Below are positions 7,537 to 15,841 of a DNA stretch of 64,000 nucleotides, piece after piece; position 1 is the first letter of the stretch; each line of letters opens with the position of its first letter. The position numbers and the translations under genes are program-made. This DNA is from Streptomyces sp. NBC_01317. GTDB lineage: Bacteria; Actinomycetota; Actinomycetes; Streptomycetales; Streptomycetaceae. The stretch covers positions 6,371,001 to 6,435,000 of the forward strand of contig NZ_CP108393.1 in the NCBI RefSeq assembly GCF_035961655.1, read 5' to 3'. The notes under the pieces were generated by a model. That model was not told where the DNA came from and made no database searches. It worked only from the letters and a program-made list of their open reading frames with translations.

Positions 7537-9110
7537 GCCGCACCCTCAACCGCCGTGTCTTCCTGGCCGGTTCGGCCGCCGCGACCGGCGCCGTCGTCGG
7601 GGGTACGGCCCTGGCCGCGCCGGCCGCCGCGAGCCCGGCCACCGCCGCCGGGGCCGCGCCGTACCTCCCCGACATCCACGTACGGGACGCCGCGCGCCGC
7701 GATCCGACCGAGGCGACGCTCGCCGAGGCCGCCGTCCTGATGCGCCGGCGCAAGCTGAAGTCCGCGACGCTCGTGGAGGCGTACCTCGACCGGATAGAGG
7801 CCTTCGACTCCACGTACCAGGCGTACGCCGTGGTGACCGGCGCGACCGCGCTCACCGCCGCGCGCAAGGCCGACCGCGAGGGCAGACGAGGCGTGTTGAG
7901 CGGTATCCCGCTCTGCGTCAAGGACAACTACTTCACGCGCGGGGTGCCGACCCGCTGCAACTCCCTCATCTTCGAGGACTTCGTCCCCGACCACGACGCC
8001 ACCGCCGTCGCCCGGCTCACCGCCGCCGGCGGAATCGTCCTGGGCAAGGGGCAGATGGGCCCGCTCGCCACCACCCGGGCGACCACCCCCAACGGGACCG
8101 TCACCACCGTCAACGCCTGGACCCCCGACAACCCCGCCACCGATCCCGGCGGTTCGTCCACCGGGCCCGCCTGCTCCGTCGCCGGGCGGATGGCCTCGTC
8201 GTCCATCGGCACCCAGACCGGCGGATCCATCGTCCAGCCCTCCAACCGGCAGAACCTCACCGGCCTCAAGCCCACGATGGGCCGCGTCTCCGCGCACGGC
8301 GTCATCCCGCTTTCGTACACCCGCGACCACCCCGGGCCCCTGGCGCGCGACGCCATGGACGCCGCGCTCATGCTCTCCGTGATGGCAGGACCCGACCCGG
8401 CCGACCCGCGCACCCTCGGACTGCCGCGCCTGCCGGATCTCGTACGGGCCGCCACCCCGGTCCTGTCCCGGGGCAAGGTGAAGCTGCGCCGCGCGACCCG
8501 GATCGGGGTGCCCGCCGACTTCCTGAACAGCGCCGCCGACGTGCGCCGGGCGTTCCTCACCACGCTCGACGCCATCCCGGGGGTGACGCTGGTCGACGTC
8601 ACGTACCCCGCCGACTGGGGACTGCTCACCGGCACGTTCAACGACGCCCGGCTCTCCGAGCGCACCGAGCCGTTCCGGCACTGGCTCCAGGAGGACCCCA
8701 CCAAGTTCGGCGTCTCGCTGCTCAGTTGGCTCCAGGGGCTGATGCTGTCCGGCGACGAGTGGATCACCGCGCAGCGGGCCAAGAACCATCTGCTGCGTGA
8801 AGTGCTCGATGGGGTCATGGCCCGCTGCGACGTCCTGCTCCAGACGGGTCCCGTGCCCTTCGACATCCTCGGGCTGCCCGAAATCGCCTTTCCCGCCGGG
8901 TTCGTGGCGGGGATACCGTCCGGCGTCATCCTCGGCGGTCAGCCGTACGAGGAGGACCGGCTGCTGGAGGTCGCGTCGGCCTACCAGGCGGTGACCGACT
9001 GGCACACCCGCCGCCCGGCCGACCCGTCACCGGCCGCCGCGGGCAAGCGCCTGGCGGCCGCACCGCGCCCCCGGTTGAGCGCGGAGGAGGCGGCGGCGCA
9101 GAGCGCGTGA
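7533..9110 (+). CDS. Tat-exported amidase (amidase signature family)
   Basis: The 525-residue protein begins LNRRVFLAGSAAATGA, a twin-arginine signal with a likely AxA cleavage near residue 34. The Ser-cisSer-Lys triad can be placed: Lys in PLCVKDNYF (about residue 130), the cis-Ser in GGSSTGPACS (about 207), and the nucleophile in GTQTGGSIVQP (about 232), where canonical enzymes read GTDTGGSIR. The family hydrolyses amide bonds in small molecules or peptides. The exact substrate is unknown. The start overlaps the stop of the 100-residue partner. Confidence 0.85.
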   Translation: MSRTLNRRVFLAGSAAATGAVVGGTALAAPAAASPATAAGAAPYLPDIHVRDAARRDPTEATLAEAAVLMRRRKLKSATLVEAYLDRIEAFDSTYQAYAVVTGATALTAARKADREGRRGVLSGIPLCVKDNYFTRGVPTRCNSLIFEDFVPDHDATAVARLTAAGGIVLGKGQMGPLATTRATTPNGTVTTVNAWTPDNPATDPGGSSTGPACSVAGRMASSSIGTQTGGSIVQPSNRQNLTGLKPTMGRVSAHGVIPLSYTRDHPGPLARDAMDAALMLSVMAGPDPADPRTLGLPRLPDLVRAATPVLSRGKVKLRRATRIGVPADFLNSAADVRRAFLTTLDAIPGVTLVDVTYPADWGLLTGTFNDARLSERTEPFRHWLQEDPTKFGVSLLSWLQGLMLSGDEWITAQRAKNHLLREVLDGVMARCDVLLQTGPVPFDILGLPEIAFPAGFVAGIPSGVILGGQPYEEDRLLEVASAYQAVTDWHTRRPADPSPAAAGKRLAAAPRPRLSAEEAAAQSA

Positions 9111-9122
9111 GGTGAGCGCCGG

Positions 9123-9169
9123 CCTGCGGGTCGTACCACCCCCGATCGGTGGTGCGTGCGACCCGCAGG
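9123..9169. terminator. bidirectional terminator between amidase and PBP genes
   Basis: CCTGCGGGTCG (9123-9133) pairs with CGACCCGCAGG (9159-9169), and a second inner stem is formed by ACCACC and GGTGGT. A TATTTT tract follows on the plus strand. It lies between convergent stop codons. Confidence 0.75.
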
Positions 9170-10618
9170 CTATTTTAAGGCCGCCGCCATCATCTTCTGC
9201 GCCACCGGCGCCGCCAGGCCGTTGCCGCTGACCTCCGCGCGCGCCGCGTCCGAGTCCTCCACGACCACCGCGACCGCCACCTCGTTCCCGGTCGCGCCGT
9301 CCTTCGCGTAGGACGTGAACCAGGCATACGGCGTCTGGCTGTTGTCGACACCGTGCTGCGCCGTACCGGTCTTGCCGCCCACCTCCGCGCCCGGCACGCG
9401 CGCGTTCGTGCCCGTACCCGACTCGACCACCGTCCGCATCGCGCTGCGCAGCTGCTGCGCCGTCGAGGAGGAGACGATACGGGTCGTGTCCCCGTCCTGG
9501 TACGACTGGAGGGTGTCGCCGTCGCCGTTCACGACCTTCGACACCAGGTGCGGGGCCGCGAGCAGCCCGTCGTTCGCCAGCGCCGACGACACCATCGCCA
9601 TCTGGAGCGGGGTCGCGGTCACATCGAACTGGCCGATGCCCGACAGGCCCGTCTGCGCCCGGTCCATGCCGGTCGGGTAGACGCTCTTCGCCGCCCGCAC
9701 CGGCATGTCCTGCGCCGCGTTGTCGAAGCCGTACTTCTTCGCCATCGCCGCGACCTTGTCCTGCCCCAGGTCGTCGGCCATCTTCGCGAAGACCGTGTTG
9801 CACGAGTAGCGCAGCGCGTTTCTGATCGAGGCGTTCTCGCAGGGGTCGGACGCGCTCTCGTTGCGCAGCACGGTGGTCGTGTCCGGCAGGGTGTACGGGT
9901 CCGGGCTGTCCGTCGGCACGTCGACGGAGCCGTACAGCCCGTCCTCCAGCGCCGCCGACGCCACGACCAGCTTGAACGTCGACCCGGGCGGCAGGGGCTG
10001 CCGCAGCGCGCGGTTGAGCATCGGCATGTCCTTGTCCGCGCTCAGTTGCTGCCAGGCTGTGCCGTCCGTCGTCCCGCTGATGGTCGAGGGGTCATACGAC
10101 GGGGTCGAGACGACCGCCAGCACGCGCCCGGTCTTCGGGTCGAGCGCGACCGCCGCGCCCTTCTTGTCGCCGAGGGCGTCGTACGCGGCCTTCTGCACGC
10201 CGGGCTCGATCGTCGTCAGCACGTCACCGGGCTCGGTCCGCTCGCCGGTGAGCGCGTCGAGCGGGTTGCCCAGGCGGGGGTCCTTGCCGTCGAGGACGTC
10301 GCCGTAGATGCCCTCCAGCTGGGTGGAGCCGTACACCTGCGAGCTGAAACCGGTGACGGCGGCGTAGAGCTCGCCGTCCGTGTACGTCCGCTCGTAGGCG
10401 AGATCGCCGCCGGCGGTCCGCCGGGACCCGGTGACCGGCGAACCGGCCACGACGATGTCACCCAGCGGCTGCGCGTACCGCGCGATGGCGTTCCGCTGGT
10501 TGTACTTGCTGTCCGCGAGGGCGCGGGCGTCGTACGCCTGGAGCCAGGTGACCCGCACGAGGAGTGCGAGGACCAGCAGCAGGCAGAACACCGAGGCGCG
10601 TCTGATCGTCTTGTTCAT
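9170..10618 (-). CDS. class B penicillin-binding protein (PbpA-like transpeptidase)
   Basis: The 482-residue protein has one N-terminal membrane helix (residues 8-25), a dimerisation/linker region, and a transpeptidase domain with all three motifs: PGSTFK (SxxK, Ser near 213), YSCN (SxN, near 270) and GGKTGTAQ (KTG, near 415). It cross-links peptidoglycan at the outer membrane face. Streptomycetes carry several PbpA-like paralogues, and this one is not beside ftsW/rodA genes. The penultimate codon is TTA (9178-9176), the rare leucine codon read by the bldA tRNA, which would make full-length synthesis bldA-dependent. Confidence 0.88.
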   Translation of the reverse strand: MNKTIRRASVFCLLLVLALLVRVTWLQAYDARALADSKYNQRNAIARYAQPLGDIVVAGSPVTGSRRTAGGDLAYERTYTDGELYAAVTGFSSQVYGSTQLEGIYGDVLDGKDPRLGNPLDALTGERTEPGDVLTTIEPGVQKAAYDALGDKKGAAVALDPKTGRVLAVVSTPSYDPSTISGTTDGTAWQQLSADKDMPMLNRALRQPLPPGSTFKLVVASAALEDGLYGSVDVPTDSPDPYTLPDTTTVLRNESASDPCENASIRNALRYSCNTVFAKMADDLGQDKVAAMAKKYGFDNAAQDMPVRAAKSVYPTGMDRAQTGLSGIGQFDVTATPLQMAMVSSALANDGLLAAPHLVSKVVNGDGDTLQSYQDGDTTRIVSSSTAQQLRSAMRTVVESGTGTNARVPGAEVGGKTGTAQHGVDNSQTPYAWFTSYAKDGATGNEVAVAVVVEDSDAARAEVSGNGLAAPVAQKMMAAALK

Positions 10619-10729
10619 CCCGTACGGGAGACGAGCGGAACGGCGGCCCGCGTTCCCCCGGGCCGCCGTTCTCAGGAACTCTTCATGTCGTGGCGGGAGA
10701 CCGCCGGGCCGGCAGATCGGCTGAAATCG

Positions 10730-11500
10730 TCAGAGCCGCCGTGTCGCGAGCGTCAGCCGGTCGCGGGCGTCGAACAGCGCGTCCTTGATCAGCTGCTCGT
10801 GCCCCGGGGTCAGCCGCGCCACCGGCACCGAGCAGCTGATCGCGTCCCGCGCCGGGGTGCGGTACGGGATCGCGATGCCGAAGCAGCGCAGCCCGAGGGT
10901 GTTCTCCTCGCGGTCCACCGAGTAGCCCTGCTCCCGGATGAGGCGCAGGTCCTCGATCAGCTTCTCGCGGTCGGTGATCGTGTGCTCGGTCAGCGCGGGC
11001 AGCGTCTCGGGCAGCATCTTGCGGACCTGCTCGTCGCTGTGGGTGGCGAGCAGCGCCTTGCCGAGCGACGTCGAGTGCGCGGGGAGCCGGCGGCCGACGC
11101 GGGTGAAGGGGCGCAGGTAGTGCTGGGACTGGCGGGTGGCGAGATACACCACGTTCGTCCCGTCCAGGCGCGCCAGGTGGATGGTCTCGGTGGTGTCGTC
11201 GGAGAGCCGGTCCAGCGTGGGGCGGGCCGCGGCGACGACCTCGTCCCCGTCGATGTACGACGTGCCGACCAGCAGGGCCCGCACGCCGATCCCGTACCGC
11301 GTCCCCGTCGCGTCCGTCTCCACCCAGCCCAGCTCGACCAGCGTGCGCAGCAGCATGTAGAGGCTGGACTTGGGGTAGCCGACCGCTTCCTGGACGGCGG
11401 CGAGGGAGTGCATGCCGGGCCGTCCGGCGAAGTATTCGAGCAGCTCCACCGTCCTGACCGCCGACTTGACTTGTGCCCCACCGGATTCCGCAGCCGACAT
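10730..11500 (-). CDS. IclR-family transcriptional regulator
   Basis: This is a 256-residue protein. A winged helix occupies residues 10-70 (SAVRTVELLEYFAGRPGMHS, then YPKSSLYMLLRTL as recognition helix). An IclR effector domain follows with HSTSLGKALLA and a C-terminal GLRCFGIAIPYR...ISCSVPVARLT. An upstream in-frame start at 11593 would add 31 residues lacking family character, so I chose the ATG at 11500. It is divergent from the aldehyde dehydrogenase gene and probably controls it through the palindrome at 11597-11630. Confidence 0.85.
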   Translation of the reverse strand: MSAAESGGAQVKSAVRTVELLEYFAGRPGMHSLAAVQEAVGYPKSSLYMLLRTLVELGWVETDATGTRYGIGVRALLVGTSYIDGDEVVAAARPTLDRLSDDTTETIHLARLDGTNVVYLATRQSQHYLRPFTRVGRRLPAHSTSLGKALLATHSDEQVRKMLPETLPALTEHTITDREKLIEDLRLIREQGYSVDREENTLGLRCFGIAIPYRTPARDAISCSVPVARLTPGHEQLIKDALFDARDRLTLATRRL

Positions 11501-11596
11501 CGTCTCTCGCCCTTCCGGCCCGACAGGCTTCCGGCCCGACGGACCGCTCTTGACCACACAGAACGCCCGGAAATAGAGTCCCTGTGGATTCACTAT

Positions 11597-11630
11597 CAGG
11601 AACTGTGTTCAGAATACCGAACAACTCCTG
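11597..11630. promoter_or_regulatory. probable IclR operator
   Basis: The core TGTTCAGAATACCGAACA (11606-11623) has 5-bp perfect arms with 8 bases between. It sits inside a wider imperfect dyad from CAGGAA to CTCCTG. It lies between the divergent IclR and dehydrogenase starts. Confidence 0.55.
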
Positions 11631-11670
11631 GTGGATGGCAGAGGTTCGCAAGGCCGGGAAGGAAGCCGTC

Positions 11671-13206
11671 GTGACAGCAGCACCAGTCTGGAGTGTCGAC
11701 CCCCGAACGGGGAACCCACGCGAGCAGGTTGCCGACGAGGCGACGGCCGAGGAGGTCGACTCCGCGGTGCGCCGGGCACGGGCCGCCGGGGCGGGGCTCG
11801 CCGACCGTACCGTCCGCGCCGCCCTCCTCCGTACCGCCGCCGACCTCCTGGACGAGGCGGTCGAGCACGTCATCGAGGCGGCGGACGCCGAGACGGCCCT
11901 CGGACCGGTCCGGTTGCGGGGCGAACTCGCCCGTACGACCGCCCAGTTGCGCGCCTTCGCCGGGGTGGTGGACGAGGGCGCCTTCCTCGACATCCGCATC
12001 GACCACGCCGACGCGACCCGCACCCCGCCGTGGCCCGACCTGCGCCGCTGGAAGGTGCCGCTGGGCGTCGTCGCCGTCTACTCGGCGAGCAACTTCCCGC
12101 TCGCCTTCTCCGTTCCCGGGGGCGACACCGCGAGCGCGCTGGCGGCCGGCTGCCCGGTGGTCGTCAAGGCGCACCCCGACCACCCCGCCACCTCCGAGCT
12201 GTGCGCGTCCGTGCTGCGCAGGGCGGCGGTCCGGGTCGGCCTGGACGAGGACGTCCTGATCGTCGTGCACGGCTTCGAGGCGGGCGTCGAGCTGGTCAGG
12301 CACCCGCTGGTGTCGGCGGCGGGCTTCACCGGCTCGATCCGCGGCGGCCGCGCCCTCTTCGACGCGGCGGCGGCCCGGCCCGCGCCGATCCCCTTCTACG
12401 GCGAGCTGGGCTCCCTCAACCCTGTGGTGATCACCGAGGCCGCGGCGGCCGAGCGGGCGGAGCAGATCGGCGCCGGGCTGGCCGGTTCGATGACGCTGGG
12501 CGCGGGGCAGTTCTGCACCAAGCCGGGCTTCGTCCTCGCGCCGGCGGGCGCGGCGGGGGACAGCCTGCTGAAGACCCTCACCAGCGCCGTCAGCGAGACC
12601 GAGCCCGGCGTGATGCTGGACCACCGGATGCGGGACGCGTTTGTCGCGGGGGTACGGGAACGGGCCGCGCTCCCCGGCGTCGACGCCCCGATCACGCCGG
12701 GCGCGGGCGGCGAGCACACCGTGAGCGCGGGCTTCCTGACCGTACCTGCGGAACTGCTCACGGCGGAGGGCGGCCCGCACGACCTCCTGCTGGAGGAGTG
12801 CTTCGGCCCGGTGACGGTGGTCGCGCGCTACACGTCGGCGGACGAGATCGGCGCGGTCCTGTCCCGGCTGCCGGGCAACCTCACGGCGACGCTCCAGCTG
12901 TCGGACGCGGAGGGCGAGGGCACGGCGCCCGGCGCCGCCGAACTGCTGGCCGAGCTGGTCCCGCTGGCGGGCCGCGTCCTGGTCAACGGCTGGCCGACGG
13001 GCGTGGCGGTGGCTCCGGCCCAGCAGCACGGGGGCCCGTACCCGGCGACCACATCCACCTCCACGTCGGTGGGCGCGACGGCGATCGAACGCTGGCTGCG
13101 CCCGGTCTCGTACCAGTCGACGCCGGCGGCGCTGCTGCCGCCGGAGCTGCGGGACGAGAACGCGCTGGGGCTGCCGCGGCGGGTGGATGACGTGCCGCGG
13201 CGCTGA
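11671..13206 (+). CDS. aldehyde dehydrogenase, alpha-ketoglutarate-semialdehyde type
   Basis: The 511-residue protein fits the 2,5-dioxovalerate dehydrogenase branch of aldehyde dehydrogenases. Visible residues are the oxyanion Asn in YSASNFPLAF, the general base Glu in FYGELGSLNP (about 245) and the nucleophilic Cys in GAGQFCTKPG (about 282). The branch oxidises alpha-ketoglutarate semialdehyde to 2-oxoglutarate in sugar-acid or hydroxyproline breakdown. The GTG start has GGGAAGGAA 6 bp upstream, and earlier in-frame codons overlap the operator. Partner sugar-acid dehydratase genes are not in the window. Confidence 0.82.
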   Translation: MTAAPVWSVDPRTGNPREQVADEATAEEVDSAVRRARAAGAGLADRTVRAALLRTAADLLDEAVEHVIEAADAETALGPVRLRGELARTTAQLRAFAGVVDEGAFLDIRIDHADATRTPPWPDLRRWKVPLGVVAVYSASNFPLAFSVPGGDTASALAAGCPVVVKAHPDHPATSELCASVLRRAAVRVGLDEDVLIVVHGFEAGVELVRHPLVSAAGFTGSIRGGRALFDAAAARPAPIPFYGELGSLNPVVITEAAAAERAEQIGAGLAGSMTLGAGQFCTKPGFVLAPAGAAGDSLLKTLTSAVSETEPGVMLDHRMRDAFVAGVRERAALPGVDAPITPGAGGEHTVSAGFLTVPAELLTAEGGPHDLLLEECFGPVTVVARYTSADEIGAVLSRLPGNLTATLQLSDAEGEGTAPGAAELLAELVPLAGRVLVNGWPTGVAVAPAQQHGGPYPATTSTSTSVGATAIERWLRPVSYQSTPAALLPPELRDENALGLPRRVDDVPRR

Positions 13207-13244
13207 GGCCGGGCGGGTGCGGGTCTGTGGGTGGTACGGCTCTT

Positions 13245-13275
13245 CCGGGCGTACGGTCACCCGGGCGTACGGTCA
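13245..13275 (+). repeat. 15-bp tandem direct repeat in a gene-poor gap
   Basis: CCGGGCGTACGGTCA occurs at 13245-13259 and 13261-13275. The gap 13207-13485 is otherwise GC-skewed low-complexity sequence in which I see no gene. Confidence 0.6.
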
Positions 13276-13485
13276 TCGCGACCGGTCCGGCGGGCGTGCC
13301 CGAGGCGGGCGGGCGGCCGGCGGCCGGCGGGCAGGCGGGCCGCCGCCCGGTCGCCCGTACGCGGCTCGCGGCGGTCCGTACGCCGGTCGCGGACCGGGCC
13401 TTTCGCTCGACCGGCACCGTCGCCAACCGGCGCCTTCGCTTCACGGGAGTGCAACCGGGCCGCCCGCCCCCACGTCTCCGTCACC

Positions 13486-13989
13486 ATGGTCATCAGACGA
13501 GCCGTCCCCGCCGACCTCGACCCGATCACCGCGTTCCACGCGGAGGCGCGGGCCACGTACTACCGGGGCCATGTCCCGGACGAGGAGTTCGAAGGACCGG
13601 CCGAGCGTGCCCGTACGCGCGCCAACTGGGCCACCGCCTTGAGCCGCGAGGAGCCGGGCGCGGCGGTGCTGTGCGCGGAGCACGAGGGCCGGCCGGTGGG
13701 CGTGGCCGCGTATCGCACGGTCGACGGCGTGACGACCCTCACCCAGCTCCACGTCGCTCCCGCCCACTGGCGGCGGGGAATCGGTGCCGCGCTGCACGAG
13801 GCGTGCGTGGCGGCCTGGCGGCGGGACGGGGTGGCCACGGCGCGCCTGGAGGTCTTCGAACACAACAAGCGCGCGCAGGCGTTCTACGCGGCGCACGGTT
13901 GGCACCCGGACCCGGAGAACCCGCGCGACGACACGCACTTGATCCTGCGCCTGGAGGTAGGCCAGGACCAGGATCTGCGTCAGGGGTAG
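13486..13989 (+). CDS. GNAT-family N-acetyltransferase
   Basis: The 167-residue protein starts MVIRRAVPADLDPI, the typical first strand of GNAT folds. The acetyl-CoA loop reads LHVAPAHWRRGIGAALHEA near residues 82-100, followed by ARLEVFEHNKRAQAFYAAHGW, the standard motif B and helix. The acceptor substrate is unknown. The frame is open further upstream but has no family character there. It overlaps the convergent YdeI-like gene by 10 bp. Confidence 0.85.
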   Translation: MVIRRAVPADLDPITAFHAEARATYYRGHVPDEEFEGPAERARTRANWATALSREEPGAAVLCAEHEGRPVGVAAYRTVDGVTTLTQLHVAPAHWRRGIGAALHEACVAAWRRDGVATARLEVFEHNKRAQAFYAAHGWHPDPENPRDDTHLILRLEVGQDQDLRQG

Positions 13990-14558
13990 ACCTTCTTCCG
14001 CTCCGCGAGCATCGCCACGTACTTCGCGATGCGCCGGGCGCGGGTCTCGGGCCGCTTGGCGTCATGGACCTGGTGGAGGACGGAGAAGCGGTTACGGCTG
14101 TCGAGCGTGGCGAAGAACTCGGCCGCCACGGGCTCCGCCGCGAGGGCGGCGGCGAGATCGTCCGGTACGGAGATGGTCCTGGGCCCGTCGTACGCGGCCT
14201 CCCACCGCCCGTCGGCCTTGGCCCGCGCCACCTCGGCGAGCCCGGCGTCCCGCATGCGGCCGGACGCGATCAGCGCCTCGACCTTGTCACGGTTGATCTT
14301 CGACCACTTGCTGCGGGCCCGCCGGGGCGTGAACCGCTGCAACCAGTGGGTGTCCTCGGCGGCTTTCCGCTTCTGCCCGTCGATCCACCCGTGGCAGAGG
14401 GCCACGTCGAGCGCCTGCGCGTAGTCGAACGTCGCGACCCCGGGCGTCTTCTTCCTCAGCTTGAGCCAAATCCCGTCGGCGGACGCGTGATGCGCGACCA
14501 GCCACACCTCGAACGCCTCGGCGCTCTCGAACGACACACTTTCCGGTTCCTCAGCCAC
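13980..14558 (-). CDS. YdeI/OmpD-associated-family protein
   Basis: The 192-residue protein shows the conserved pattern of this family: FEVWLVAHHASADGIWLKL near the N terminus, then DVALCHGWIDGQKR and FTPRRARSKWSKINRDKVE. A lysine/arginine-rich C-terminal tail (PETRARRIAKYVAM) follows. Some relatives are linked to bacteriocin or antimicrobial tolerance, but the biochemical role is unknown. The GTG at 14558 gives the family's usual length. A far upstream ATG would run into the regulatory region of the XRE gene. Confidence 0.78.
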   Translation of the reverse strand: MAEEPESVSFESAEAFEVWLVAHHASADGIWLKLRKKTPGVATFDYAQALDVALCHGWIDGQKRKAAEDTHWLQRFTPRRARSKWSKINRDKVEALIASGRMRDAGLAEVARAKADGRWEAAYDGPRTISVPDDLAAALAAEPVAAEFFATLDSRNRFSVLHQVHDAKRPETRARRIAKYVAMLAERKKVYP

Positions 14559-14665
14559 AACGCCAGTCAAGCACAGGCATTTTCCGTCACGAAGCGATAG
14601 CAGCGCGTAACATCGGATACCGCCCGACCTCCAACCGACCCTCGGCACCAAGGGGTTGCAGCCAC

Positions 14666-15499
14666 ATGGCACCACGCCCACGCGAACTGACACCGGACCG
14701 CTCGGCCCGCCACCTGTTCGGCTCCGAAATGCGCCGCCACCGCGAACTGGCCGGCATGAGCCTGGAGAGCCTTGCGGGGGTCCTGAGATACGCGAAGAGC
14801 TCACTGGCCCGCTACGAAACGGCGGACGCGATGATTCCCCCGGACCTCCCGGGACGCCTGGACGCGGCGTTCGGGACGGACGGGTTGTTCGAGAAGCTGT
14901 ACGGGTTGGCGAAGTACGAGATCCACCCGGACCGATACCGGCGCCTCATGGAGTTGGAGGCGCGGGCGCGGATCATCGACGAGTACGCAGGTCACGTTGT
15001 GCCAGGGCTCTTCCAGACGGAGGACTACGCCCGCGCACTCTTCCGGGTCACCAACCCACGGGCCACGGCGGAGCAGATCGAGGAGAAGGTGGCAGCGAGG
15101 TTGAGCAGGCAGGCGTTGCTGACGGCCGATTCGGGGCCGGACCTGTCCGTAATTCTGGACGAGTCGGTGATACGCCGTACCGTCGGCGGTCCTGCGGTCA
15201 TGCGGCAGCAACTCGCGCGCCTGCACGACCTGGTGGACACCCCGACGACCACGATTCAACTGCTGCCCTTCGCGCATGGTGGGCACGCGTTGCTGGGTGG
15301 CGGCATGCTGCAACTGATGACGATGGGCGACAAGTCGTCGGTGGTCTACGAAGAGGGCCTGACCTCGGGCACGTTGGTGGAGGACGAGGAAATCGTCAGA
15401 ACTCGCCGCCGAGACTACGATCTGATGAGGGCTTATGCCCTGTCGCCCCGCGATACGGCGGCACACATCCGATCGGCCATGGAGGCACTTCCCTCATGA
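14666..15499 (+). CDS. XRE-family regulator with DUF5753 domain
   Basis: The 277-residue protein has an N-terminal helix-turn-helix (FGSEMRRHRELAGMSLESLA, then YAKSSLARYETADAMIPPDL) and a C-terminal DUF5753 domain (PGLFQTEDYARALF, ILDESVIRRTVGG, LPFAHGGHALLGGGMLQLM). Such proteins, in the WhiJ/AbaA-like group, pair with a DUF397 partner and tune development or secondary metabolism in streptomycetes. Its stop overlaps the DUF397 start (ATGA), the usual arrangement. Confidence 0.9.
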   Translation: MAPRPRELTPDRSARHLFGSEMRRHRELAGMSLESLAGVLRYAKSSLARYETADAMIPPDLPGRLDAAFGTDGLFEKLYGLAKYEIHPDRYRRLMELEARARIIDEYAGHVVPGLFQTEDYARALFRVTNPRATAEQIEEKVAARLSRQALLTADSGPDLSVILDESVIRRTVGGPAVMRQQLARLHDLVDTPTTTIQLLPFAHGGHALLGGGMLQLMTMGDKSSVVYEEGLTSGTLVEDEEIVRTRRRDYDLMRAYALSPRDTAAHIRSAMEALPS

Positions 15500-15726
15500 G
15501 CAGCAGCAAGGACCTCACGAGCGCGCAGTGGACCAAGTCCAGCTACAGCAACGGGGACGGCGGCTCCTGCGTGGAGTGGGCACCGGAGTATGCCGCGACC
15601 TCAGGAGCTGTCCCGGTGCGGGACAGCAAGGACCCCGCCGGTCCCGCCCTCCTGCTCCGGTCCGCGGCCTTCTCCGCCTTCGTTCGGGCCGTTCGGGCTG
15701 GAGAGCTCGGCGGGGGTGCTTGGTAG
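15496..15726 (+). CDS. DUF397 protein, partner of the XRE regulator
   Basis: The 76-residue protein carries the complete DUF397 signature: WTKSSYSNGDGGSCVEWA, VPVRDSKDP and FSAFVRAVRAGEL. Members act with the adjacent XRE/DUF5753 regulator, apparently as antagonist or co-regulator. Translational coupling to the upstream gene supports a common complex. Confidence 0.9.
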   Translation: MSSSKDLTSAQWTKSSYSNGDGGSCVEWAPEYAATSGAVPVRDSKDPAGPALLLRSAAFSAFVRAVRAGELGGGAW

Positions 15727-15841
15727 GAACGGCGGAAGCCCCGCCGCGAGCGCCAGCCTTGTGCCGAAATGGGACCTTATGTGTGCTTGAGTGACCATCA
15801 CGGTCATATGTGCATGCCCACGGTAATGAGGGTGCGTGGTG

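Noticed and set aside
9353..11674. 773-codon plus-strand frame over the PBP and IclR genes
   Set aside because: It runs antisense through two well-supported genes and has no recognisable domain.
13231..13485. N-terminal extension of the GNAT protein
   Set aside because: The added 85 residues are Arg/Pro low-complexity and include direct repeats; the GNAT fold starts cleanly at 13486.
15792..15806. TGACCATCACGGTCA as a second TetR operator
   Set aside because: Its sequence differs from the strong operator at 16774-16788, so it is noted only as an unassigned palindrome.
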